Shown here: positions 18,143 through 25,833 of the stretch, piece by piece
Numbering within the stretch: position 1 is the stretch's first letter
How the letters are laid out: every line of letters begins with the position of its first letter
NCBI GenBank assembly: GCA_017450645.1
Contig: JAFSTE010000006.1
Span: 1-64,000 of the forward strand
Direction of reading: 5' to 3'
DNA from: Eubacterium sp.
Lineage (GTDB): Bacteria > Bacillota > Clostridia > Oscillospirales > Acutalibacteraceae
Length of the DNA stretch: 64,000 nt
Notes under the pieces: generated by a model
The model's database searches: none
Seen by the model: only the letters and a program-made list of their open reading frames with translations
Told to the model about the DNA's origin: nothing
Translations under genes and position numbers: made by a program

Positions 18143-19669
18143 ATGAAAAAGATATTAGCATTTATACTCGCTATGAGCGTGCTGTTCGGTATCTGTGTTA
18201 CCGAGGGCATAAGCGCATACGCAGCGGAATATAAAAACAACGAATTTACAGTCAGCACCTATGATATGAAACGCCCGACGGTGCTGAAAAAAGGCAAAGG
18301 CTTTGCGCTAAAGGGCAAGCTTAAGGGCAACAAAAGAATAGTTAAACTTAAAATTTCGGTCTACGACAGAAATCAGTTTAAAAACGACAAAAGCACAACC
18401 AAATATCCAAAAAAATACACTGTAAATCTAAAGGATTATATAAAGTCGGGCTGGTTTTCATCTCTGCCGTCGGGCGAAAAGGCGCTCGTGATTAAAGCGT
18501 ACGACAAAAAGGGCGACAGCATAAAAATCAGCCTTAATTTCACCGTTCTCGGCAGAGCCAAAGAGCCCGTTCATATTACAAAAAAGTGCAAGATTACCGC
18601 TAACACTAAGAATGTTAAAAACGCGCTCGACGGCTCGGATAACACAAAGTGGTCAAGCGGTAAGATGACGATTAAGCTGCCTAAAAACAAAACGGCGGAC
18701 GGCGTTTACATCAAGTGGTTTTACGCCGCGAACACCTACACGCTGACCTCCTACGACAGCGACGGCGAGGTGCTCGACGAATACAGCGATAAGAACACTC
18801 ACAAGCTGCTTAATAATTACTATAAGCTTGACGAGGACGCTGCAAAGGTGGTTATACGCCTTAAGTACACGCGCAAAAGTCAGGGCATAGCAAGGCTTAG
18901 AGTGTACGAAAAGGACAAGGTCGGCGTATCCGTTCAGCAGTGGAAGCTCCTCAAAGCGGGCGAATGCGACCTTATGGTTGTATCCGCGCACCGCGACGAC
19001 GAAGTGCTGTTTATGGGCGGCACAATCCCCTACTACAACAAGGTAAAGGGCAAAAATGTTTGCGTGGTTTATGTATCGGGCTCCGGCAGAGAAAGACACC
19101 GCGAAGCGCTTGACGGGCTGTGGTCGATGGGCTGCACCGAGGCGCCGGTATTTATGAACTTCTCGGCAGGTTACCACAACGGCATCAAAGGCACGCTAAA
19201 CGACTGGGGCGGCGAAATTCATGTTATATCCCGTCTTGTAGAACAGATAAGAAAGTATCAGCCTAAGGTTATCGTAACCCACGACGTTAACGGCGAATAC
19301 GGTCACCCGACGCACAAAACCGTTGCGTACATTGTACAAAAGGCGGTTAAGGCCGCGGGCAACAAAAGCAAGTACAAATCCTCGTACAAAAAGTACGGCG
19401 TGTGCAAAGTACAAAAGCTGTACCTGCATATGTACCCGAAACACAAAATCACTATGCGCGCTTACAGCAAGCCCGCAAAAGAGCTCGACTACAAAACGCC
19501 GTTCAGGATGGCGTGCGTAGGCTTTGACAAACACTATTCGCAGCACTACGGCTGGAATATGTACTCAAAGGAAGTGCAAAAGTATCCGAGCAACAAATAC
19601 GGTCTTGCCTACACCCGCGTCGGCTACGACACAAAGAAAAACGACTTTTTCGAGAACATAAAAGAATAA
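18143..19669 (+). CDS. Secreted PIG-L (LmbE) deacetylase with N-terminal beta domains
   Basis: 508 residues. Signal peptide about 1-28. Two beta-rich, Lys-rich regions follow; the second (about 150-260, with ALDGSDNTKWSSG) looks like a discoidin/F5-F8-type carbohydrate-binding module. The C-terminal PIG-L deacetylase domain (about 270-500) has the zinc motif SAHRDDE and the distal GHPTHK. Members remove N-acetyl groups from GlcNAc-containing substrates. It overlaps functionally with the GH3 gene one base upstream. A strong hairpin terminator follows. Confidence 0.85.
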   Translation: MKKILAFILAMSVLFGICVTEGISAYAAEYKNNEFTVSTYDMKRPTVLKKGKGFALKGKLKGNKRIVKLKISVYDRNQFKNDKSTTKYPKKYTVNLKDYIKSGWFSSLPSGEKALVIKAYDKKGDSIKISLNFTVLGRAKEPVHITKKCKITANTKNVKNALDGSDNTKWSSGKMTIKLPKNKTADGVYIKWFYAANTYTLTSYDSDGEVLDEYSDKNTHKLLNNYYKLDEDAAKVVIRLKYTRKSQGIARLRVYEKDKVGVSVQQWKLLKAGECDLMVVSAHRDDEVLFMGGTIPYYNKVKGKNVCVVYVSGSGRERHREALDGLWSMGCTEAPVFMNFSAGYHNGIKGTLNDWGGEIHVISRLVEQIRKYQPKVIVTHDVNGEYGHPTHKTVAYIVQKAVKAAGNKSKYKSSYKKYGVCKVQKLYLHMYPKHKITMRAYSKPAKELDYKTPFRMACVGFDKHYSQHYGWNMYSKEVQKYPSNKYGLAYTRVGYDTKKNDFFENIKE

Positions 19670-19685
19670 TTATTAAACAAAAATG

Positions 19686-19717
19686 CGGCTAAACTATATG
19701 TTTAGCCGTTATTTTTA
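19686..19717 (+). terminator. Terminator after the PIG-L gene
   Basis: CGGCTAAAC, loop TATAT, GTTTAGCCG, then TTATTTTTAT. Confidence 0.85.
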
Positions 19718-19768
19718 TATAAATGACAGGGGTTAGTATTAATTTTAATAATTAGTGCTGTATAATTG

Positions 19769-19797
19769 TTGTAATTATTCACAAAATATGTTATTAT
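19769..19797 (+). promoter_or_regulatory. Promoter for the glpA-like operon
   Basis: TTGTAA (19769-19774), 17-bp spacer, TATTAT (19792-19797), 44 bp before the ATG. No catabolite operator or antiterminator hairpin was recognised in the leader. Confidence 0.55.
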
Positions 19798-19840
19798 TTT
19801 AATTGTAATATGGTAACTTTTAACAAATGGAGGCAAAAAG

Positions 19841-21271
19841 ATGTATGATGTTGCAATTATCGGCTGCGGAATTATGGGCGCTGCGAGCGCTTATTATCTG
19901 AGCAGATATAATCTTAAAATTGCAATTCTCGAAAAGCACAACGACATTTGTTGCGAAACCACAAGGGCTAACAGCGCGATAATCCACGCGGGCTACGACC
20001 CGAAGCCGGGCTCGCTTTGCGCTAAGTTTAATGTGCACGGCACCGAGCTTGCAAAAGAGATTTGCGAAAAGCTCGATGTTGCGTATAAGCAGATAGGTTC
20101 GCTTGTTGTTGCATTTTCTGAGAATGAAGCAAAAACGGTTAAAGAGCTTTACGAACGCGGTGTAACAAACGGCGTTCCCGAGCTCAGAATAGTTGAAAAG
20201 GACGAGCTTTTTAAAATGGAGCCGAACCTTTCGGAGAAGGCGGTTTGTGCGCTCTATGCGCCGACTGCGGCTATCGTAAACCCCTGGGAATACGGTATCG
20301 CTATGACCGAAACCGCTGTTAAAAACGGCGCCGAGCTGTTCCTTAACTCAGAGGTTACGGCCGCAGAGCGCACCGACGACGGCTGGCGCATTACCGCGGG
20401 CGGCAGAGAATTTGATGCAAAGTATGTTATCAACGCCGCGGGAGTTTACAGCGACGACATTCACAACCTCGTTGCCGAGCCGGAATTCACAATCACGCCG
20501 AAGGGCGGCGAGTATTACCTGCTCGACAAGAGCGAGGGCACGCGCGTTAACCACATTATTTTCCAGTGTCCAAACGAAGCGGGCAAGGGCGTTTTAGTTG
20601 CGCCTACTGTTCACGGTAACCTGATTGTCGGTCCGAACTCCGTCACGAGCGCCAAGGACGACACCTCCACGCGTACCTCCTCGCTTGATTTTATAAGGGC
20701 TGCCGCTACAAAGTCGGTACCTTCAATTCAGTTCAGGGAGAACATACGCAACTTTACGGGCGTTCGTGCGAACAACGACAGAGACGATTTTACTATTAAG
20801 CTTGCCGCAAAGGGCTTTGTTGACCTTGCGGGTATCAAGTCGCCGGGTCTGTCCGCCGCGCCTGCTATTGCCGAGTACGCGATTTATCTGCTCGGCACCG
20901 AGGGACTTCCCCTCGAGGAAAAAGCGGACTTTATCGACGAGCGCAAGCATATCCGCTTTAAGCACCTTAGCGCGGAGGAAAAGAACAGGTTAATTTCTCA
21001 AAACAGCGCATACGGCAGGGTTATCTGCAGATGCGAAACCATAACCGAGGGCGAGATTATTGACGCGCTCAACTCCCCCGTTCCGCCCGTTTCGCTCGAC
21101 GGCATTAAGCGCCGCGCGGGTACGGGTATGGGCAGATGCCAGGGTGGCTTTTGCGGTCCGAAGGTGCTTGAAATTATCGCAAAGCACAAGGGCGTCGAGT
21201 TTGAGGATGTGCTGCAGGACGACACAGGCAGCTATATTTTAACGGGCGAAACCAAGAAGGGAGGCTGCTGA
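19841..21271 (+). CDS. FAD-dependent oxidoreductase, GlpA-like, with BFD [2Fe-2S] tail
   Basis: 476 residues. N-terminal FAD-binding IIGCGIMGAASAYYLSR, a DAO-type oxidoreductase body, and a C-terminal BFD-like [2Fe-2S] region with the CRC pair, then RCQGGFC (about residues 388-435). This is the large-subunit type of the anaerobic glycerol-3-phosphate dehydrogenase group in Clostridia; related LhgO/2-hydroxyacid oxidases cannot be excluded. It is followed by a second flavoprotein and a DUF1667 protein with 1-3 bp gaps, the standard three-gene set. No glycerol kinase or facilitator is adjacent. Confidence 0.82.
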   Translation: MYDVAIIGCGIMGAASAYYLSRYNLKIAILEKHNDICCETTRANSAIIHAGYDPKPGSLCAKFNVHGTELAKEICEKLDVAYKQIGSLVVAFSENEAKTVKELYERGVTNGVPELRIVEKDELFKMEPNLSEKAVCALYAPTAAIVNPWEYGIAMTETAVKNGAELFLNSEVTAAERTDDGWRITAGGREFDAKYVINAAGVYSDDIHNLVAEPEFTITPKGGEYYLLDKSEGTRVNHIIFQCPNEAGKGVLVAPTVHGNLIVGPNSVTSAKDDTSTRTSSLDFIRAAATKSVPSIQFRENIRNFTGVRANNDRDDFTIKLAAKGFVDLAGIKSPGLSAAPAIAEYAIYLLGTEGLPLEEKADFIDERKHIRFKHLSAEEKNRLISQNSAYGRVICRCETITEGEIIDALNSPVPPVSLDGIKRRAGTGMGRCQGGFCGPKVLEIIAKHKGVEFEDVLQDDTGSYILTGETKKGGC

Positions 21272-21272
21272 T

Positions 21273-22523
21273 ATGACATACGAACTTATAGTTATCGGCG
21301 GCGGCCCCGCAGGTCTTGCCGCTGCGATTTCCGCGCACGAAAACGGACTTAACAAAATACTGATTATCGAGCGCGACAGAGAGCTTGGCGGTATTTTAAA
21401 CCAGTGTATTCACAACGGATTCGGGCTTCATTATTTCAAAGAGGAGCTTACCGGCCCCGAATACGCGGGCAGATTTATCAAGATGCTCGACGGTACGGGC
21501 ATTGAAACCATGGTTGATACTATGGTGCTTGATGTCACACCCGAAAAAGAGGTGCACTGCATTAACCCCAAGGACGGCTACCAGGTGCTTAAGGCTGAGT
21601 CTATAGTGCTTGCAATGGGCTGCAGAGAGAGAACCCGCGGCGCGATTTCTATCCCCGGCACGCGCCCTGCAGGCGTGCTTACCGCAGGCGCAGCGCAAAG
21701 GTATGTTAATATCGAGGGCCATATGGTCGGAAAGAGGGTTGTTATCCTCGGCTCGGGCGATATCGGACTTATTATGGCAAGGCGTATGACGCTCGAGGGC
21801 GCTAAGGTGCTCGCGTGCGTTGAGGTTATGCCGTATTCGGGCGGACTTACGAGAAATATCGTACAGTGCCTTAACGACTTTGATATACCGCTCTACCTGT
21901 CGCACACGATTATCGACATACGCGGCAAGAACAGAGTCGAGGGCGTAACTATTGCCGAGGTCGGCGCTGACAGACGACCGATAAAAGGCACAGAGATTGA
22001 TTTTGACTGCGACACAGTGCTGCTGTCCGTAGGTCTTATCCCCGAAAACGAGCTTACTAAAAACGCGGGTATCGACATCGACGCACGCACTAACGGCGTA
22101 GTTGTATGGGAGAATATGGAGACCTCAACCGAGGGCGTATTTGCAAGCGGTAATGTCGTTCATGTTCACGACCTTGTTGACTTTGTAACAGGCGAAAGCC
22201 AGAAGGCCGGCAAGGCTGCGGCTGAGTATGTAAAGGGCAAAAAGCTAACGAGGGATAACGCTATCGAGGTTAAAGAGGGCGCAGATGTCGGCTTTATCGT
22301 GCCTAACAGAATTCACCGCGACGCAGACAGCGCGGAGATATTCTTCCGCCCAAGAAGAATTTTTGAACAAAGCACAATCACCGTTTCAGCCGGCGACAAA
22401 ACTATAGCGCAGCTTAAGCGCACGCATATGGCGCCCGGCGAAATGGAGCGCGTTATGCTAAACGACAAGCTGCTTTCGCAAATCGACGGCGGCGATATAA
22501 CTATTTCGGCGCAGGAGGTGTAA
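21273..22523 (+). CDS. FAD/NAD(P)-binding oxidoreductase, GlpB-like subunit
   Basis: 416 residues. Two nucleotide-binding motifs: IGGGPAGLAAAISA at the N-terminus for FAD and ILGSGDIGLIMARRM (about residues 155-170) for NAD(P). A conserved CIHNGFG pattern follows the first fold. Expected to pass electrons between the GlpA-like subunit and NAD(P) or another carrier. It is the middle gene of the operon, one base after the GlpA-like gene. Confidence 0.82.
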   Translation: MTYELIVIGGGPAGLAAAISAHENGLNKILIIERDRELGGILNQCIHNGFGLHYFKEELTGPEYAGRFIKMLDGTGIETMVDTMVLDVTPEKEVHCINPKDGYQVLKAESIVLAMGCRERTRGAISIPGTRPAGVLTAGAAQRYVNIEGHMVGKRVVILGSGDIGLIMARRMTLEGAKVLACVEVMPYSGGLTRNIVQCLNDFDIPLYLSHTIIDIRGKNRVEGVTIAEVGADRRPIKGTEIDFDCDTVLLSVGLIPENELTKNAGIDIDARTNGVVVWENMETSTEGVFASGNVVHVHDLVDFVTGESQKAGKAAAEYVKGKKLTRDNAIEVKEGADVGFIVPNRIHRDADSAEIFFRPRRIFEQSTITVSAGDKTIAQLKRTHMAPGEMERVMLNDKLLSQIDGGDITISAQEV

Positions 22524-22526
22524 AAT

Positions 22527-22874
22527 ATGACTGAATTAATTTGTACGACCTGCCCGAGAGGCTGTCACCTTAAGGTCGACGAAAACAACGGCTTTAAGGT
22601 TACGGGCAACGCCTGCAAGCGCGGCGAGGTTTACGGATACAACGAGGTTACTAATCCTAAAAGGGTCATTACCTCAACCGTCCGCACCGCAAGCGCCGAG
22701 TACCCGCGCTGCCCCGTTAAGACGAGCGAGGCTGTGCCAAAGGCTAAGATGTTCGAGATTATGAAGCTGCTTGACGACATAAAGCTTGATGTGCCGATTA
22801 AATGCGGCGACATAGTAATAAAAAATGTACTCGACACCGGCGCAGACTTCATAACCTGTAAGGATATAGATTAA
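22527..22874 (+). CDS. DUF1667 protein, third subunit of the GlpAB-like complex
   Basis: 115 residues with the Cys signature CTTCPRGCHL and GNACKRG at the N-terminus, likely metal or Fe-S ligands. DUF1667 proteins routinely follow GlpA/GlpB-like flavoproteins in Clostridia and are taken as a small electron-transfer or structural subunit. The gene is 3 bp after the GlpB-like gene. The C-terminal half has no further Cys apart from KCGD and TCKD. Confidence 0.85.
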   Translation: MTELICTTCPRGCHLKVDENNGFKVTGNACKRGEVYGYNEVTNPKRVITSTVRTASAEYPRCPVKTSEAVPKAKMFEIMKLLDDIKLDVPIKCGDIVIKNVLDTGADFITCKDID

Positions 22875-22880
22875 CAGTAA

Positions 22881-22904
22881 AACCGAGGCATAACTGCCTC
22901 GGTT
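22881..22904 (+). terminator. Hairpin just after the GlpA/B/DUF1667 operon
   Basis: AACCGAGGCA, loop TAAC, TGCCTCGGTT, followed by TAGTTATG. The stem is perfect but the T tract is poor, so it may only be a partial terminator. Confidence 0.5.
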
Positions 22905-22965
22905 TAGTTATGAATTCAGGCATGGACGGAGTCCGCCATTCCCTTGAGCCTTGAGTCTAAATAAC

Positions 22966-22990
22966 AAAAGCACCCAAAAGGGTGCTTTTT
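22966..22990. terminator. Bidirectional terminator between convergent operons
   Basis: AAAAGCACCC, loop AAAA, GGGTGCTTTTT. T runs occur on both strands. It ends both the glpA-like operon (plus) and the LRR gene (minus, stop at 22992). Confidence 0.88.
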
Positions 22991-22991
22991 G

Positions 22992-24272
22992 CTATTTGGT
23001 CTTAACAGACTTTTTCGCCGACCACTTACTGTATTTTGTTTTACCGTTAATCTTTTTATATGCGCGGATGCGGACATAGTATTTCTTTTTGCCCTTTAGT
23101 TTTTTAACTGTCTTTTTAAAAGTTTTGTTGCCTTTGATTTTAACCTTCTTAGCTTTTTTAAAACTTTTATAGGTGCTATACTGAAGCTGATAGCCACCAA
23201 CGCCATCTACCTTTTTCCACTTTGCAGTGAAGCGTTTTTTGCCCTTTGTCAGCTTGCTGATTGACGGCTTGCCAAGCTTTGGTATGGTTGCGGTATAGGT
23301 TTCGCCTGTTTTATTAAATGTGTAAACCCTTGTGCCTGTAGAATTAAAAGTCGGTTTTTTAGTGATTTTTGCATCTTTATCGTAGCAATAGTTTTCGTCG
23401 CCTTTGGCAATTCCGTCTGAACACAATACAATAATATTGTCAAAGGCGCGGTTGCCCCTATAACACAGCTCACCATCTTCGGCTTCTTCATATTCTTCTA
23501 ACTCACGAAAACAATAACTGTTTTTTCTGTCAGCATGTTTGTAGGACTTTGCGCTTTCAGTGTTATCGACATAGCCGCCGGTAAACCATATTCTAACCTC
23601 TAACCATTCATTTATCGTTCCTTTATAAATGACGGTGTTAATACTGTTAGTATCTCCAAATGCCTCTTCAGGAATACTTTTTACTCTGTTTGGAATTGTT
23701 AAGGTTTTTAGATTTGTACAATACTTAAACGCATTCTCGCAAATATTGCGTACGGTTTTAAAAATATGATACTTCTCGCTTTGCCTTGCGTATGGATATG
23801 TCACAAGCGCCGTCTTGTCCTTGTTATACAAAACGCCACCTTCAGAAGAACAATACTCTTCATTATCAGGGCTGACTATAAATTCTTCTAATGAAGTGCA
23901 ATTTATAAAAGCACTGCTATCAATTTTATGTACACTTTTCGGAATTGAAACAATTTTTAAATTCTTACAATTGGCAAATTCACAAAAACCAATTTCTGTA
24001 ATGCCTTCGTTGATAATTATGTGTTTAATTTCTTGATTGTCGGAAAAATGTACTGCTCTTTCATAATGCTCGAAATCACCATAAGGGTCACTCCACCAAC
24101 GAGAAAAAACATCCTCCATTGTGCCATTGCCACTGATTATCAGCGTGCCTGTGGCTTCGTCCAAAGTGTAAGTACCGCTGTAATCCTTATCTGCAAACGC
24201 GGAAAAGTCAATCCCTGCTGTTACGGACAGCAGCATTATTAATGATAAAAACAAACTAATTACTTTTTTCAT
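22992..24272 (-). CDS. Secreted BspA-type leucine-rich-repeat protein with FN3-like tail
   Basis: 426 residues from the ATG at 24272, which has a GGAGGG ribosome site; a frame from 24302 has none. Signal peptide about 1-28. The body has BspA/TpLRR repeats (IIINEGITEIGFCEFANCKNL and similar, about 80-240). A Lys-rich fibronectin-type-III-like domain at the C-terminus (about 335-426) closely resembles the tail of the transglutaminase protein at 48329-50158. Probable cell-surface interaction protein. Fe or heme ligands and catalytic residues are not seen. Confidence 0.78.
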   Translation of the reverse strand: MKKVISLFLSLIMLLSVTAGIDFSAFADKDYSGTYTLDEATGTLIISGNGTMEDVFSRWWSDPYGDFEHYERAVHFSDNQEIKHIIINEGITEIGFCEFANCKNLKIVSIPKSVHKIDSSAFINCTSLEEFIVSPDNEEYCSSEGGVLYNKDKTALVTYPYARQSEKYHIFKTVRNICENAFKYCTNLKTLTIPNRVKSIPEEAFGDTNSINTVIYKGTINEWLEVRIWFTGGYVDNTESAKSYKHADRKNSYCFRELEEYEEAEDGELCYRGNRAFDNIIVLCSDGIAKGDENYCYDKDAKITKKPTFNSTGTRVYTFNKTGETYTATIPKLGKPSISKLTKGKKRFTAKWKKVDGVGGYQLQYSTYKSFKKAKKVKIKGNKTFKKTVKKLKGKKKYYVRIRAYKKINGKTKYSKWSAKKSVKTK

Positions 24273-24382
24273 TTTACACCCTCCTTGTGTAATTGTTTTC
24301 ACTTTTAATATAGCGCTGAATAATTAACAAAAACGCATTATTATATTAATAATCAACGAATATTGTAAATGTTCTGTTAACT

Positions 24383-24410
24383 AAAAAAGCGTACAGCCGA
24401 AGCCGTACGC
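24383..24410 (-). terminator. UUCG-loop terminator of the small RNA
   Basis: On the minus strand GCGTACGGC, loop TTCG, GCTGTACGC, then TTTTTT; one G-U pair in a 9-bp stem. Confidence 0.88.
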
Positions 24411-24544
24411 CAAAAACGCATAGCTCAACTGTCGCCAAACAAAATTTCACAGTCCACTAATGAACGCAAAATATGAGCTCGCATTTTTACATAATAAAAA
24501 TGCGCTCATAATAGCGGAATTATTCCTATGAAATTTTGTTTGGC
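24383..24544 (-). ncRNA. Structured small RNA, 162 nt, 6S-RNA-like rod
   Basis: The minus-strand unit is bounded by a near-consensus promoter and a strong terminator. The predicted +1 falls on G at 24544, the first base of GCCAAACAAAATTTCA. This 16-nt arm pairs perfectly with TGAAATTTTGTTTGGC (24449-24434). Inside is an asymmetric bubble (18 nt on the 5' side with a GGAATAATTCC hairpin, 22 nt on the 3' side). A second stem follows: TATGAGCGCATTTTTA with its complement at 24489-24472, one 2-nt bulge and a 5-nt loop. A closing stem, large central bubble and apical stem describe 6S RNA, which mimics open promoter DNA and binds sigma-A RNA polymerase. No coding frame fits. The RNA is well supported; the 6S identity is tentative. 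Confidence 0.65.
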
Positions 24545-24550
24545 ACTTAC

Positions 24551-24579
24551 ATTGTAGCATTTTATTGTTGTTCAGTCAA
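24551..24579 (-). promoter_or_regulatory. Promoter of the small RNA
   Basis: On the minus strand TTGACT (24579-24574), 17-bp spacer, TACAAT (24556-24551). Initiation 7 bases on gives +1 at 24544, exactly the first base of the outer stem. Confidence 0.8.
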
Positions 24580-24582
24580 GAA

Positions 24583-24614
24583 AAAACAGACTGAACGCGT
24601 GTTCAATCTGTTTT
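24583..24614 (-). terminator. Terminator of the gene at 24619-25266
   Basis: On the minus strand AAAACAGATTGAAC, loop ACGC, GTTCAGTCTGTTTT followed by further T; one mismatch in a 14-bp stem. It lies directly against the -35 of the small-RNA promoter. Confidence 0.85.
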
Positions 24615-24618
24615 GGGT

Positions 24619-25266
24619 TTACGTTGCAGGCGCGCTTTGCGATACGCTGCTTTGTGACTCTGTTTCGGTTTTGAGCGTCTGCCCTGCGTAGAGCTGCTTA
24701 AAGGTTTCGTAATACGGGTTGGTCCAGGTTACCTTGTCCGAGCTTTCGTAGCCCTTGATGCAGGCTTTTATCGTAACAATCTGTGGCTCGTCGTTGACAT
24801 AGAATATGATGTTGTCAAAGGTCTGCTGCGGCTCGAGCAGACTGTTTTTGTTCATCTTAATCATATCGTAGCTTACCGTGCGGATGTACGCACCGTCGTT
24901 TTTGTCGGTAGGCTGCTTAATCTTAATCGGCTTGCCGTCCACATCAAACGCGCAAAAAGCAATAACAAAGCTCTTGATTTTCACATCCGAATTATTAAGC
25001 ACCGTTGCGCCCATAGCGTCGTAGTCGAGCTTCTTTTCGCCGCCCTTGTAAAAATACTGCACGCCGTTTACGCACATCGGCTGATTAGACAGCAGCGCGT
25101 CAAGGTCATCATAAGATATTTCTTCGCTTTGGGTAGTGCTTTCGGTAGGCTGCGGATTTTGGCTGTTTTGCTTAGAAATAAGGCTTGCGCCCCACACCGC
25201 GCACGCCGCGCCGATAGCAATAATCAGCAATATAATAATAACTGTTCTTTTGTTTTTAATGCTCAT
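24619..25266 (-). CDS. Membrane-anchored protein of unknown function (DUF5780-like)
   Basis: 215 residues. One N-terminal transmembrane segment (about 8-30), then a Ser/Thr/Gln-rich linker (about 35-50) and a beta-sandwich-like domain (about 60-195) with ATVLNNSDVKIKSFVIAFCA. The pattern recalls DUF5780 domains, but I am not certain. The C-terminus is again Ser/Gln-rich. Likely extracytoplasmic. Monocistronic, ended by the hairpin at 24583-24614. Confidence 0.5.
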   Translation of the reverse strand: MSIKNKRTVIIILLIIAIGAACAVWGASLISKQNSQNPQPTESTTQSEEISYDDLDALLSNQPMCVNGVQYFYKGGEKKLDYDAMGATVLNNSDVKIKSFVIAFCAFDVDGKPIKIKQPTDKNDGAYIRTVSYDMIKMNKNSLLEPQQTFDNIIFYVNDEPQIVTIKACIKGYESSDKVTWTNPYYETFKQLYAGQTLKTETESQSSVSQSAPAT

Positions 25267-25346
25267 AATAATTACCTCAACATTAGTTTAAAATAATTAT
25301 ATTAATAAGTCAAGATAAAATAAATTGATAAATTCTAAATTTTTAC

Positions 25347-25375
25347 TTGACCTCAAAGGCGATTTGTGCAATAAT
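25347..25375 (+). promoter_or_regulatory. tRNA-Pro promoter
   Basis: TTGACC (25347-25352), 17-bp spacer, AATAAT (25370-25375), 15 bp before the tRNA. Confidence 0.75.
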
Positions 25376-25390
25376 AGTAAAGCAATAAAT

Positions 25391-25467
25391 CGAGGTGTGG
25401 CTCAGCTTGGTAGAGCGCCACGTTCGGGACGTGGAAGTCGCAGGTTCAAATCCTGTCACCTCGACCA
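25391..25467 (+). tRNA. tRNA-Pro (anticodon CGG), CCA encoded
   Basis: 77 nt. The acceptor arms CGAGGTG and CACCTCG pair fully, with ACCA at the end. D arm GCTC/GAGC, anticodon stem CCACG/CGTGG with loop TTCGGGA giving anticodon CGG (reads CCG), T arm with GTTCAAATC. It has its own promoter and terminator. Confidence 0.95.
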
Positions 25468-25471
25468 ATAT

Positions 25472-25510
25472 AACAGACAGTATCGCTGATACTGTCTGTT
25501 ATTTTCTTTA
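25472..25510 (+). terminator. tRNA-Pro terminator
   Basis: AACAGACAGTATC, loop GCT, GATACTGTCTGTT, then ATTTTCTTT. Confidence 0.88.
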
Positions 25511-25524
25511 AAGACAGGATTTGA

Positions 25525-25644
25525 AACGAGCTCCGAATTCGCCGCGCAATCCTTGCCGTATTCGTAATTATGCTTGCATCGCTGCTCTATCCGGCAGACA
25601 AAACTAAGGACGACAATATAATTAAAAACCTGAAACAAGATTAA
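25525..25644 (+). pseudogene. Remnant of a small membrane-protein gene next to tRNA-Pro
   Basis: A frame open from 25525 to the TAA at 25642-25644 encodes RRAILAVFVIMLASLLYPAD and then a Lys/Asp-rich tail. It looks like a real C-terminus with one transmembrane segment. It has no start codon with a ribosome site and is preceded by TGA at 25522. GC content rises here relative to the AT-rich flanks, as for former coding DNA. The rest of the 25267-25833 gap holds only the tRNA unit, this remnant, AT-rich DNA and the terminator at 25804. Confidence 0.35.
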
Positions 25645-25803
25645 CAAAAACCAGTTTAATTATTATAAATAATGATAATATAGACACCTGAATTATTCAA
25701 TTATTTTAGCTGATTTAAAATCATAGTATAAATAATTGTATAATAACTCCCCTTTTTTTAAGAAAGCCAAACATCAAAAAAGTATATTTATAATTTTGAC
25801 AAA

Positions 25804-25829
25804 AAAAGACGGACTGTAATCCGTCTTTT
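25804..25829 (-). terminator. Terminator of the diguanylate cyclase gene
   Basis: On the minus strand AAAAGACGGA, loop TTACAG, TCCGTCTTTT then further T. Confidence 0.88.
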
Positions 25830-25833
25830 ATCA

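Noticed and set aside
22915..22945. Partly symmetric GGACGGAGTCCGCC sequence as an operator
   Set aside because: The symmetry is imperfect and it lies after the operon, between two terminators.
24434..24544. Nested inverted repeats as a MITE-like mobile element
   Set aside because: A consensus promoter places +1 at the first base of the outer arm, and a terminator ends the unit, so a non-coding RNA explains the structure better. No second copy is seen in the window.
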